Notes: generated from the letters alone by a model not told the origin. A stretch of 9,465 bases of DNA from UBA4717 sp002404395 (GCA_937902275.1 CALFNW010000074.1:1-9465), one strand, 5' to 3'; positions 1-7,016 are shown, counted from the first letter of the stretch. Numbers and translations are program-made.

Positions 1-380
1 AGGTTTGCGCAGACCGAAAAGCGCAGTCCCGCGTCGGTGAATTCGCGCTTGCAGAGCGCGGCGACGTCGGTTTTCATTATGTCGCCTTCAATTATCTTTA
101 CATTATCAAAGTCGGCAAGCGTGTATTCAAGCGCGGGTATCAGATCACGGTCGATCTCCACCGCGACCACCTTTCTGTATCGAGCGGCAAGCTCGCGGGT
201 GAGCGTTCCGATCCCCGGTCCGATCTCAAGTATTCCGCAGTTACGGTCGGGTGTGCATGACTCGGCTATGTCGGCAGGAACAGAACGGCTTATCAGAAAA
301 TTCTGCCCGAACTTCTTTTTGAAGTTTAATCCGAAGCGTTCCATTATTTCTTTGACCGTGCCGATATCGGTGAGTTGCAT
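1..380 (-). CDS. rsmA: 16S rRNA (adenine1518/1519-N6) dimethyltransferase RsmA/KsgA, 3' end outside window
   Basis: RsmA dimethylates two adjacent adenines near the 3' end of 16S rRNA using S-adenosylmethionine, a late step of small-subunit maturation. The minus strand translates from ATG at 378-380 to 126 complete codons running off the left edge. Visible motifs are the N-terminal FGQNFL (residues 24-29), the SAM-binding loop EIGPGIGTLT (52-61), the acidic ribose contact VEID (74-77), EGD (98-100), and the beginning of the catalytic NLPY motif: Asn126, then a CT- codon that must be Leu. The start is supported by AGGAG at 388-392, 7 nt before the ATG. The full protein is normally about 260-290 residues, so roughly half is missing. 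It is transcribed away from the glycosidase operon from its own promoter (497-525), leaving a leader of about 110 nt. Unlike most genes here it lacks the start-proximal GC hairpin. Identification is secure from the motifs. Confidence 0.96.
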   Translation of the reverse strand, partial: MQLTDIGTVKEIMERFGLNFKKKFGQNFLISRSVPADIAESCTPDRNCGILEIGPGIGTLTRELAARYRKVVAVEIDRDLIPALEYTLADFDNVKIIEGDIMKTDVAALCKREFTDAGLRFSVCAN

Positions 381-496
381 TGACTTTCTCCTTAATATGT
401 TATTTTGATACAACGCGAAAGTGCAGTCCCTTTCAAGTGAAAACTCAAATTCGCGCCCTGATTTTCCTTTTGGCTACCGTGACGCGGCATGAAGAT

Positions 497-525
497 ATTA
501 TACACTAAACAAGCGGTAAAATCAA
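497..525 (-). promoter_or_regulatory. Sigma-A type promoter for rsmA
   Basis: On the minus strand, TTGATT (520-525) is followed by a 17-nt spacer and a perfect TATAAT (497-502). The predicted start site is near 490, giving a leader of about 110 nt before the rsmA ATG at 380. The leader shows no riboswitch that I recognise. The promoter is back-to-back with the plus-strand promoter at 561-589; the two -35 boxes are 35 bp apart. Confidence 0.75.
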
Positions 526-560
526 TAGCGCGGCAATAAGATTTTGCTTACATAAAACTA

Positions 561-589
561 TTGAAATCCGAGTAAGTATGTGTTATACT
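561..589 (+). promoter_or_regulatory. Sigma-A type promoter for the glycosidase/isomerase operon
   Basis: TTGAAA (561-566), a 17-nt spacer, then TATACT (584-589), with TGT directly before the -10 box forming an extended -10. The predicted start is near 596, so the transcript would carry about 175 nt of leader before the ATG at 771. The rest of the 381-770 gene-free stretch holds the rsmA promoter, this promoter and the start-proximal hairpin at 741-755. I see no further gene or known RNA in it. Confidence 0.75.
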
Positions 590-740
590 GAATCGGAGCG
601 AGTACGGTGAATTTGAATAAACGCAAATGATATACTTTGCTTTGTGAAAAAGCTTTCGGCCGCAAATTGACTTTGCGCGTATTGCCGCGATTGCCGAGCG
701 GACGGGACTTTCGCTTTTTGGATCATCGGTTATTCTTTGA

Positions 741-755
741 GTCGGTTTTGCCGAC
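741..755 (+). repeat. Start-proximal GC hairpin, copy 1 (before the DUF4091 gene)
   Basis: Flank TTTGA, stem GTCGGT, loop TTT, stem GCCGAC: five Watson-Crick pairs plus a terminal T-G wobble. The hairpin ends 15 nt before the ATG at 771, directly upstream of the GGAGG. It is one of six related hairpins in this window, all just before start codons. There is no T-run after it, so it is not a terminator. Confidence 0.7.
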
Positions 756-757
756 GT

Positions 758-762
758 GGAGG
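758..762 (+). promoter_or_regulatory. Shine-Dalgarno site that fixes the start at 771
   Basis: GGAGG lies 8 nt before ATG 771. The in-frame GTG at 756 would place this site inside the coding region and has no ribosome binding site of its own because the hairpin lies immediately upstream. ATG 771 is therefore preferred. Confidence 0.85.
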
Positions 763-770
763 TTAAAGAA

Positions 771-2414
771 ATGACGGAATATACAATGCTTTCATCGCTT
801 GAAAAGGTCTTGCCCTGTGAGCGTGTTGTCAGAGAGCGCGACTATGACCGTACTGCGGCGCTTCTCGGTGAACGCGTTTCATTTCAGATCAATATAAACA
901 GCGGCAAGCCGTGGTATCGGAATACGGTAAAGGTTTCGCTGTCGGGCGAGCTTGCCGCTTGCACGACGATCAGACTTGTTAAAAGCGTGCCTGCCGATAT
1001 GCCGGTCTATCGGGACGAGCATGATGACGATATTATCACCGACCGACCGACGCTGATCCCTGACGTGTTGGTGCCTTTTGAGCCGGGAGCGAGTCTTGAC
1101 GCGGTGTATGAGCAAAATCGCACGCTGTGGTTTACGATCGAGTCGGGCGAGGAGACTGCCGCAGGGAAGCGCGAGCTTAAAGTTATCTTTGAAAGCGGAG
1201 AGGGCAGAGTCGAAAAAGTATTCTCTGTCGAATATATGAACGCAAGGCTTCCCAAGCAACAGCTTCGGGTGACTCAATGGTTCCACACCGACTGCATAAT
1301 GACCTATTACGGACTTGAAGCGTTTTCGGACGAGCATTTCCGCCGTATACGCGATTTTGTAAAAACTGCGGTGAAGAACGGCATAAATATGATCCTTACG
1401 CCGATCGTCACGCCTCCGCTTGACACCGAAGTCGGCGGAGAACGTCCGACCGTTCAGCTTGTGGATATGAAATACATAGGCGGTAGCTGGTCGTTCGGAT
1501 TTGAGAAGCTTGACAGATTTATCGATATCTGTCTTGAATGCGGAGTCGAATATTTCGAAATGGCGCATCTGTTCACGCAGTGGGGCGCGCATTTCACGCC
1601 GAAGATCGTAGCGCAGACCGAAGACGGTATTAAGCGGATATTCGGTTGGGACGTGGCTTCCGACTCCGAAGAATATGCGAAGTTCATCGGCGCGTTTTTG
1701 CCTGAGTTGACCGCATATCTCAAAAATAAGGGAATTGCCGGGCGCACGATATTCCATGTTTCGGACGAGCCGACTGCTGAGAACATCGGATCATACAAAT
1801 ATTGCCGCGCACTGATCGAAAAATACCTTGACGGTTTCGTTATCGCCGACGCGCTTTGCGATTATCGTTTTTATGAATCGGGAGCGGTGACCAAACCGAT
1901 AGTGGCGACCGATCATGTAAGACCTTTTATCGAACACGAAGTCCGCGGCTTGTGGGTGTACTATTGCTGTGCGCAAAAGCTCGGTGTATCAAACCGCTTT
2001 ATGGCTATGCCGTCAAGACGCAACCGTGTGATCGCCGCGCAATTTTTCAAGTATGACATAGAAGGCTTTTTGCAATGGGGATACAATTTCTACTACTCGC
2101 AGTATTCAAAGCGTCCGCTTGACCCGTTTACCGAGACGAGCGCCGACGCCGCATTCCCATCCGGAGATTCTTTCTCGGTTTACCCCGCGCCCGACGGAGT
2201 GTATGAGTCGCTGAGACTTGTGGTATTTCATGAGGCGCTCCAGGATCTTTCGGCTTTCAGACTGCTTGAGTCATACATCGGACACGATGCGGTCGTTAAG
2301 CTTATTGAGGACACCGCCGGAATGACTGTTGAATTTGATAAATATCCGAGAAGCGATGAGTTTATCCTGAAGCTGCGTGCCCGTGTAAACGAAGAGATCA
2401 AAAAACGGCTGTAA
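771..2414 (+). CDS. DUF4091 / GH123-like cytoplasmic glycosidase
   Basis: A 547-residue protein resembling glycoside hydrolase family 123 (beta-N-acetylgalactosaminidases) and DUF4091 proteins. GH123 enzymes use an adjacent Asp-Glu pair with help from the substrate acetamido group; here the pair is D332-E333 in a VSDEP context. Residues about 1-160 look like the beta-sandwich N-terminal part. WFHTD (170-174) begins the TIM barrel. FLQWGYNFYY (433-442) is an aromatic barrel strand. The C-terminal section (about 455-525), with SVYPAPDG and FHEALQDL, fits DUF4091. There is no signal peptide or membrane segment, so it should act in the cytoplasm on an imported substrate. It is first in an operon with a TIM-barrel isomerase-like gene 72 nt downstream. 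Substrate specificity cannot be read from the sequence, and many DUF4091 proteins are uncharacterised. The fold family is fairly sure; N-acetylgalactosaminidase activity is only a possibility. Confidence 0.83.
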   Translation: MTEYTMLSSLEKVLPCERVVRERDYDRTAALLGERVSFQININSGKPWYRNTVKVSLSGELAACTTIRLVKSVPADMPVYRDEHDDDIITDRPTLIPDVLVPFEPGASLDAVYEQNRTLWFTIESGEETAAGKRELKVIFESGEGRVEKVFSVEYMNARLPKQQLRVTQWFHTDCIMTYYGLEAFSDEHFRRIRDFVKTAVKNGINMILTPIVTPPLDTEVGGERPTVQLVDMKYIGGSWSFGFEKLDRFIDICLECGVEYFEMAHLFTQWGAHFTPKIVAQTEDGIKRIFGWDVASDSEEYAKFIGAFLPELTAYLKNKGIAGRTIFHVSDEPTAENIGSYKYCRALIEKYLDGFVIADALCDYRFYESGAVTKPIVATDHVRPFIEHEVRGLWVYYCCAQKLGVSNRFMAMPSRRNRVIAAQFFKYDIEGFLQWGYNFYYSQYSKRPLDPFTETSADAAFPSGDSFSVYPAPDGVYESLRLVVFHEALQDLSAFRLLESYIGHDAVVKLIEDTAGMTVEFDKYPRSDEFILKLRARVNEEIKKRL

Positions 2415-2459
2415 AATATCGGATATTATCTGCTGTAAAAAATTTACGTTAATTTTGAA

Positions 2460-2474
2460 GCCGCCTACGGCGGC
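2460..2474 (+). repeat. Start-proximal GC hairpin, copy 2 (before the isomerase-like gene)
   Basis: Flank TTTTGAA, stem GCCGCC, loop TAC, stem GGCGGC: six perfect pairs. It ends 12 nt before ATG 2487 and is followed immediately by an in-frame ATG whose GGAG forms the ribosome binding site. Confidence 0.8.
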
Positions 2475-2476
2475 AT

Positions 2477-2480
2477 GGAG
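2477..2480 (+). promoter_or_regulatory. Shine-Dalgarno site that fixes the start at 2487
   Basis: GGAG lies 6 nt before ATG 2487. The in-frame ATG at 2475 overlaps this site and abuts the hairpin, so it is unlikely to be the initiator. The same arrangement is found in front of rqcH. Confidence 0.75.
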
Positions 2481-2486
2481 ATCATT

Positions 2487-3407
2487 ATGAAAAGACTTGT
2501 AAGCTTATCTATCGCTCCGCTTCAGAAGAAGTTCGGCGATCGCCGCGCGCTTGAAATAGCCAAGGAGCTTGGCTATGACGCGGTGGACTTCGATACCGAG
2601 GAGCCGGACGTTACCAAAGAAGGTTCGCTGTATCAAAAAAGCGATGAGGAAATATTTGCCTATTATGATGGCCTGCGCCGCCATGCCGAAGCGCTCGGAA
2701 TATTCGTCTGCCAGACCCACAGCCGTTGCCCCGGCTTCAAGAACAAACCCGAGGAAGACGAAATACTTGTTGAGAACATCAGGCGAGATCTGCTTGCCTG
2801 CTCGGCTCTCGGTGCAAAATTCTGCGTGGTTCATGCGGTGACTTCGATATTTATGGGCCCCGATGCCGACCCGAAGCTTATGCGCGACTTGAATTTCAGA
2901 CAGTTCACGACTATTCTGCCGTATGCCAAAAAATACGGAGTCAAGATCGCCACCGAGACCTTCGGCGACGCGGTAAGATTCAACAGCTGCGACTTTTTCG
3001 GTAATATTGATGAATTTATAAAATCGTATAATCGCATCTGCGCGGCAGAGGATTATAAAGAATGGCTTACCGTATGCGTTGATACCGGACACTCCAACAA
3101 GGCCTCGCGCTTTGACAATCCTTTGCCTGCCGACGTTATCAGATTGCTCGGCGGCAATATTGAACTTTTGCACCTGAACGATAACGACAAGCTGACAGAT
3201 CAGCACAAGATCCCGCTTACGGGCACTATTGATTGGAACGATGTGTTTGACGCGCTCGATGAGGTCGGATATCACGGAGTTTACAATATGGAGCTCGCGC
3301 TCGGCAGTATCGGCGGCGTCGGACTTGAAGTTGAGTCTGCCGACTATGCTTGCAAGGTGCTCAAAAATATGCTTCGCCGCCGATACGGCGACGACAGTGT
3401 AAACTGA
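2487..3407 (+). CDS. Sugar phosphate isomerase/epimerase-like TIM barrel (AP endonuclease 2 family)
   Basis: A 306-residue single-domain protein of the xylose isomerase-like TIM-barrel family (PF01261). These enzymes isomerise or epimerise sugars, inositols or keto-acids with a bound divalent metal, usually through Glu, Asp, His and Glu side chains at the barrel mouth. Candidate ligands are H78, H116, E157 (TETFG), D199 and H202 (CVDTGHSN), H229 and D232 (LLHLNDND), H240 (DQHKIPLTG) and E269 (YNMEL). TGTIDW (245-250) matches the usual loop before the last strands. Length is typical and there is no signal peptide. It is second in the operon after the DUF4091 protein and is followed by a terminator, suggesting a joint role in breaking down a glycan-derived sugar. 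The exact substrate is unknown: this family also includes inosose and tagatose epimerases and, more distantly, endonuclease IV, though the pattern favours a sugar enzyme. Confidence 0.88.
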   Translation: MKRLVSLSIAPLQKKFGDRRALEIAKELGYDAVDFDTEEPDVTKEGSLYQKSDEEIFAYYDGLRRHAEALGIFVCQTHSRCPGFKNKPEEDEILVENIRRDLLACSALGAKFCVVHAVTSIFMGPDADPKLMRDLNFRQFTTILPYAKKYGVKIATETFGDAVRFNSCDFFGNIDEFIKSYNRICAAEDYKEWLTVCVDTGHSNKASRFDNPLPADVIRLLGGNIELLHLNDNDKLTDQHKIPLTGTIDWNDVFDALDEVGYHGVYNMELALGSIGGVGLEVESADYACKVLKNMLRRRYGDDSVN

Positions 3408-3422
3408 AGTTACATAATATGC

Positions 3423-3469
3423 AAAAACTCTCGGAAAGTCGGCTTTTGAGCCTGATCCGAGAGTTTTTT
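3423..3469. terminator. Bidirectional intrinsic terminator between convergent operons
   Basis: ACTCTCGGA (3427-3435) pairs perfectly with TCCGAGAGT (3456-3464). On the plus strand the stem is followed by a run of Ts to 3469. On the minus strand the A-run at 3423-3427 provides the T-tract. The loop contains a small GGCT/AGCC inner hairpin. It closes the plus-strand sugar operon and can also stop transcripts from the minus-strand deacetylase-like gene. Confidence 0.9.
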
Positions 3470-3476
3470 GATTCAG

Positions 3477-3499
3477 AAAAGCGTTTTCCTTAAAAACGC
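3477..3499 (-). terminator. Possible additional terminator for the deacetylase-like gene
   Basis: On the minus strand GCGTTTT, a 5-nt loop and AAAACGC form a 7-bp stem (3481-3499) followed by TTTT (3477-3480). It lies about 40 nt after the stop at 3540. The T-run is short, so termination may be partial, backed up by the stronger terminator at 3423-3469. Confidence 0.45.
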
Positions 3500-3539
3500 C
3501 GCTGAAAAATTTTGACAGCTGTTTGGGTAACGGCGGAGA

Positions 3540-4226
3540 TCATTCAAAGCTTCCGAAAGTGTCAAAAACGTACTCCCATGTGGTGACAGCGGCTTTTTCG
3601 GGCGGATAGCTTGCGAGATGCGCGGCAAGCGCTTCGAAATGCGTCCTGTGTTCAAGATCGTTTTTATCGTCGCTTCCGTGCATGGCAAATATGGTGAACC
3701 TTTTTTCTTCCGTGTATTTGTCGATCGTTTTGAAAACGTTATCCATGGAAGCCAGATCATGATAGAAAAAGCGCGGATTCCAATACTGATGATCGGTCTT
3801 TAAGCCGTTGCGATCTGAATATTCGTAATACTTTTTGCTCCACGTTTCAAGCCGCGGGTCGTCTTCGAGGTAATCCTTTCCGCCGGCGGTCACGATGCCG
3901 CGTATCCTGAAGCCTTCATTTGTCAAGGCTTCGCGGGTCTTACGGTAGACCTCGTCAAAATCGGCTTCATTGCTGTCCTTTTGCAGATATTTGCCGCTGT
4001 GCGACAGTATCTCGCCGCCGTCTTTAACGATCAGACGGCAGATATCACGCACCGATCTGCCGTTTGAGTTATCGAACACGCAGTCAAGATTCCACGGAAT
4101 TATCGCCGGGCAGAGAGGCAGTTTGTATTTGTGGCAAATGTCGTATACTTCGGACAGATGTTTGTTGGCATCGTCGATCGTAATGACAAAGTAAGCTTTG
4201 TCCAAAGGCTTAAGTCTGAAGCTCAT
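3540..4226 (-). CDS. Divergent NodB-like polysaccharide deacetylase homolog
   Basis: A 228-residue protein that resembles the NodB carbohydrate esterase family, whose members remove N- or O-acetyl groups from polysaccharides with a metal held by Asp-His-His. Motif 1 appears as ITIDDAN (D18, D19), which replaces the usual TFDDG. Motif 2 appears as LSHSG (H76-S77), but the second histidine normally found 3-4 residues later is missing (Y80, L81). Residues 177-184, FTIFAMHG, look like the late motif containing a catalytic His (H183). No signal peptide or membrane segment is seen, unusual for a wall-acting deacetylase. The start is supported by AGGAG at 4234-4238, 7 nt upstream. It follows rqcH by 31 nt on the same strand, so it is probably co-transcribed. 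The loss of one metal ligand makes catalytic activity uncertain. The family assignment rests on motif spacing and is moderate. Confidence 0.65.
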   Translation of the reverse strand: MSFRLKPLDKAYFVITIDDANKHLSEVYDICHKYKLPLCPAIIPWNLDCVFDNSNGRSVRDICRLIVKDGGEILSHSGKYLQKDSNEADFDEVYRKTREALTNEGFRIRGIVTAGGKDYLEDDPRLETWSKKYYEYSDRNGLKTDHQYWNPRFFYHDLASMDNVFKTIDKYTEEKRFTIFAMHGSDDKNDLEHRTHFEALAAHLASYPPEKAAVTTWEYVFDTFGSFE

Positions 4227-4240
4227 TATAACACTCCTAA

Positions 4241-4255
4241 GACGGCGTAGCCGAC
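4241..4255 (-). repeat. Start-proximal GC hairpin, copy 3 (between rqcH and the deacetylase-like gene)
   Basis: On the minus strand, flank TAAGA (which includes the rqcH stop codon), stem GTCGGC, loop TAC, stem GCCGTC. One T-T mismatch interrupts the six-pair stem. It ends 14 nt before ATG 4226, just upstream of the AGGAG. Confidence 0.65.
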
Positions 4256-4257
4256 TC

Positions 4258-6012
4258 TTATTTTTTGCGCAGCTTTTCCACTGTGCTCCGATCGGGCGTT
4301 ACATACGCGGTGTAGTTTGTGGTGTAGATTACAAATCCGGGCTTTGAGCCGCTCGGCTTCTTAACATTTTTGGCAAGCGTGTAGTCCACGGCGACGCTCT
4401 CGCCGTCCGAAAGCTTCGAATAGTAGGCGGCGATCGTTGCCGCATCGGTGAAGTCGCGGGCGTCCGGCTCAACGCCTCCCGTTACCAGAACCACGTGCGA
4501 ACCCGGCGCATTTTTTACGTGGAACCACCAATCGAGCTTTTCGGCAAGCTTTGTGGTCACGTAATCATTCTGCGCATTGTTTTTGCCGCACAGGATACGA
4601 TACCCCGAGCTTGAGGTAAATTCCATCGGCTTGGGCGCTTTCGTTTTGTGCTCCGAATAGCCTTTCATCTTTGAGGCGTACCCGGCGTGATACAGTTCGC
4701 GGCGTATTTCGATTATGTCCGCCTCGCTTTCGCATTTGGTCAGCGCGTCGAACACGGTGTAAACATATTCAAGTTCCGCTTCTCCGAGCTTGATCTGTTC
4801 GGCAAGCACGCGTTCCGCAGTCTTGGCTTTGTTGTATTTTTTATAATATTTTTGGGCGTTGGAAGCGGGCGATAGTTTTTCGTCAAGCTTGACAAGCAGC
4901 GTTTCGGGAACGTCCGCATAATAGTTCAACAGCTCTGCTTCCTTGTCGCCGCGCTTGAGCAAGTGGATGTTTGAGGTGATAAGGTCGGCGATTATCCGAT
5001 ACTTGTCTTTGTCGGCACACTCGGCAAGCTCTGCGCGCTGGGCGGCAAGCTTCTTGCGTATTCGTGTTTCGGCGTTCGACAGCAGTCTGAAAATGTCGCC
5101 GGCACGTTGGCGTATCCGCTCGTCGCGCTCCTTTGTGCCGTAAAAGGTCTCAAACAGCTTGCCGAAGGTATCGGGATACACTTTCGGGTGATCGACTCCG
5201 TACTGCGTTATGTCGGTGTAAGAAAATTCGATCATTTTGCCCGATCTATCGGTGATGATTACAGGTCGGAAGCACTTTGTTGCAACCGTAAGGAATATTT
5301 CATGAAACTTTGCCCAAAGGGCTTTCTCCGAGCAGTCAGCGAGGACAGCGGCGGTGTTACCGCAGGCTCTGAACGCGATCTCTCGCGCGATCAGCGGACT
5401 TATCCCCATGAAAGAGGAAAGTAAGAATCTTTCCGAAGACAGCGTGTTGTCCGCAGCAGCGTAAAGCGAGGCAAATTCGGCTTCGGAAACTTCGGTCGGA
5501 TCGAGTCTGCCGCCCGACGGCGGCAGGGAATAGAGCATACCCGGCAGGATCTGGCGCTTCAGACTCGCGGAAAAATCAATAATGCGCAGTGCGCTGATGA
5601 TCTTTTTGTCGGGACCGAGCAGAATAATATTGCTGTACTTTCCCATGGTTTCGGCAATAAGATATTTCATGCACCGAAATCCGAGTTCGTCGTATGCTTC
5701 AAAAGCCAGCTCGGCGGCGCGCTCAAATGACAATTGTTTTATTTCGGTGAGCTTGGCGCCGGTCAGATGCTTACGCAAAAGCATACAGAACATCGGCGGC
5801 ACTGCGGGATTTTCTTTCAACTCCTCGGTAATATTTATTCTCGGCGTGTTGGTCGAGGCGGAGATCGAAAGTCTGACGTTTCCGCCGTTTGAGTGGATCA
5901 GCAGGACTATTTCATCCGCAGTCGGCTCAAGCACTTTTTCGACCTTGCCGGGAACGGCATAATTTTCTATTTCATGCACGCAAGCCGCGAGCATACCGGC
6001 GTCAAATGCCAT
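4258..6012 (-). CDS. rqcH: Ribosome quality control protein RqcH (NFACT family)
   Basis: RqcH binds large ribosomal subunits that still carry a stuck peptidyl-tRNA, recruits tRNA-Ala and adds a C-terminal alanine tail that marks the chain for proteolysis. The 584-residue length is close to Bacillus RqcH/YloA. In order: NFACT-N from the start (MAFDAGML; VPPMFCMLLRKHL at 71-83); a helix-hairpin-helix section around 196-216 (FLLSSFMGISPLIAREIAF); a charged coiled-coil region about 295-450; and the C-terminal NFACT-R domain (LDWWFHVKNAPGSHVVL at 493-509; KPGFVIYTTNYTAYVTP at 557-573). The Asp97-Arg98 pair needed for tailing in Bacillus appears here as E97-R98. The start at 6012 is chosen because GGAG (6019-6022) lies 6 nt upstream and MAFD matches the family N-terminus; the ATG at 6024 would overlap that site. 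A degenerate deacetylase gene follows 31 nt downstream. I found no clear promoter in 6040-6220. Confidence 0.95.
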   Translation of the reverse strand: MAFDAGMLAACVHEIENYAVPGKVEKVLEPTADEIVLLIHSNGGNVRLSISASTNTPRINITEELKENPAVPPMFCMLLRKHLTGAKLTEIKQLSFERAAELAFEAYDELGFRCMKYLIAETMGKYSNIILLGPDKKIISALRIIDFSASLKRQILPGMLYSLPPSGGRLDPTEVSEAEFASLYAAADNTLSSERFLLSSFMGISPLIAREIAFRACGNTAAVLADCSEKALWAKFHEIFLTVATKCFRPVIITDRSGKMIEFSYTDITQYGVDHPKVYPDTFGKLFETFYGTKERDERIRQRAGDIFRLLSNAETRIRKKLAAQRAELAECADKDKYRIIADLITSNIHLLKRGDKEAELLNYYADVPETLLVKLDEKLSPASNAQKYYKKYNKAKTAERVLAEQIKLGEAELEYVYTVFDALTKCESEADIIEIRRELYHAGYASKMKGYSEHKTKAPKPMEFTSSSGYRILCGKNNAQNDYVTTKLAEKLDWWFHVKNAPGSHVVLVTGGVEPDARDFTDAATIAAYYSKLSDGESVAVDYTLAKNVKKPSGSKPGFVIYTTNYTAYVTPDRSTVEKLRKK

Positions 6013-6018
6013 ATTAAT

Positions 6019-6022
6019 CTCC
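6019..6022 (-). promoter_or_regulatory. Shine-Dalgarno site that fixes the rqcH start at 6012
   Basis: On the minus strand GGAG is followed by a 6-nt spacer and ATG (6010-6012). The upstream in-frame ATG at 6024 overlaps this site and abuts the hairpin. Confidence 0.85.
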
Positions 6023-6024
6023 AT

Positions 6025-6039
6025 GCCGCCGTCGGCGGC
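6025..6039 (-). repeat. Start-proximal GC hairpin, copy 4 (before rqcH)
   Basis: Minus strand: flank TTTTTGA, stem GCCGCC, loop GAC, stem GGCGGC, six perfect pairs. It ends 12 nt before ATG 6012. The sequence between hairpin and start is nearly the same as in copy 2 on the other strand (ATGGAGAT, then A/T-rich bases, then ATG). Confidence 0.8.
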
Positions 6040-6220
6040 TCAAAAAGTAATCGGTAAAATAAAGCGACAGTTAAAGCCGCCTTTGAATTTTAGCTTTGCG
6101 GAAACGCAGGCGTGCAAATAAGCTTTTATGCCGATTTATTAACTGCAATATTCGCATCGATATTCGCACAGATGATCAAACCGTCGGCTTTGAACGGTCG
6201 GAATTTGCGGATATGTTAAG

Positions 6221-6910
6221 TTATGATCTTTTGTTAAATAAAATACAATAATAATCGCGCGCGATCGGCTCAAAACCGAGTGACCTCGCAAGCTTTTTTG
6301 AGGCAGTGTTGTTTTCTCCCGTAATATACAGCGGCTTGAATCCGCGTGCGCACAGCTCGGCGCAGAGTATTCTCACCGCCTTGGAGCCGTATCCGTTTCG
6401 TCTGAAACGCGGCGCGGTTTCGACTCCGATCTCAACGCACAAACCCGCGTCCGCCGCCTTTTGCGGTATCGGTACGTCGGTATATGCACAGCTGACGCAA
6501 ACTCCGTCCTCAAGCTTGGCGGCGATGAGATGCCCGCGGCGGATCAGCTCGTCAAATTCAAGGAAAAGCGCGCTTTGAGCGGGCGGAGCGTCTAACAGTA
6601 TCGCGTCTCCCGATATCTCGGGAGGTGTGCGCAGAATGAAGCTTCGCGTCAGGCGGCGGCTTGAACGATTCGGAAAATAGCCGAAGTCCGCAAGCGCGGC
6701 GCCGATGTTTGACAGCACCCATTCGTGCGCCTCGCGCGAAAAATATCTGCCGTCGAAGTGTTTTTCAAATTCGCGCGCTTCCTTTTTGAAGCGTGGAAGC
6801 GCGGTGATGATGCTTTCCCCGTTTTCAAAATGTACGTCAATGCCGAGCGCGTACTCAAGCCTGCCGTCAAGCATCATTTTTTCGTGTTTGGGGCTTTCGA
6901 GCCTTACCAT
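6221..6910 (-). CDS. GNAT family N-acetyltransferase
   Basis: A 229-residue protein whose C-terminal part is a GNAT fold, transferring an acetyl group from acetyl-CoA to an unknown acceptor. The acetyl-CoA pyrophosphate loop is RFRRNGYG (168-175), preceded by the beta-4 strand CVEIGVE (158-164) and followed by ENNTASKKLARSLGF (199-213), the usual late helix and strand of the family. Residues 1-120 match nothing I can name; they may be a divergent N-terminal half. No signal peptide is present. The start at 6910 is chosen because it falls 14 nt after the hairpin at 6925-6939, the spacing seen in other genes here. There is no good Shine-Dalgarno (the interval is A/T rich), and an open frame continues upstream to 7105 through what looks like promoter DNA. 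A promoter candidate at 7049-7077 lies upstream. The next gene on the strand, rqcH, is more than 200 nt away, so this is probably its own transcription unit. Confidence 0.82.
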   Translation of the reverse strand: MVRLESPKHEKMMLDGRLEYALGIDVHFENGESIITALPRFKKEAREFEKHFDGRYFSREAHEWVLSNIGAALADFGYFPNRSSRRLTRSFILRTPPEISGDAILLDAPPAQSALFLEFDELIRRGHLIAAKLEDGVCVSCAYTDVPIPQKAADAGLCVEIGVETAPRFRRNGYGSKAVRILCAELCARGFKPLYITGENNTASKKLARSLGFEPIARDYYCILFNKRS

Positions 6911-6924
6911 AATATAATAACGGT

Positions 6925-6939
6925 GCCGCCGTAGGCGGC
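6925..6939 (-). repeat. Start-proximal GC hairpin, copy 5 (before the GNAT gene)
   Basis: Minus strand: flank TGTTTGA, stem GCCGCC, loop TAC, stem GGCGGC, six perfect pairs. It ends 14 nt before ATG 6910. This is the only copy not followed by a purine-rich ribosome binding sequence or an ATG. Confidence 0.8.
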
Positions 6940-7016
6940 TCAAACAGCAAGCGATCGGTCTCGCCGAAAAATTGCAGGTGAAAACTCGGATATCGTTTGT
7001 ATGCGGTAAAGTGTTA

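Noticed and set aside
613..636. Second plus-strand promoter (TTGAAT, TATACT)
   Set aside because: The spacer is only 12 nt; the promoter at 561-589 with 17 nt is far better.
879..1757. Long minus-strand open frame opposite the DUF4091 gene
   Set aside because: It lies antisense inside a gene with clear family motifs, has no ribosome binding site, and its translation is arginine-rich and motif-free.
2505..3275. Long minus-strand open frame opposite the isomerase-like gene
   Set aside because: Antisense shadow of a well-supported TIM barrel; no start signal or recognisable domain.
6148..6170. Direct repeat of ATATTCGCA
   Set aside because: Only two short adjacent copies in intergenic DNA; too little to call a regulatory array or CRISPR.
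6180..6198. Terminator after the GNAT gene
   Set aside because: Five-pair stem with a 9-nt loop and only three Ts; too weak.
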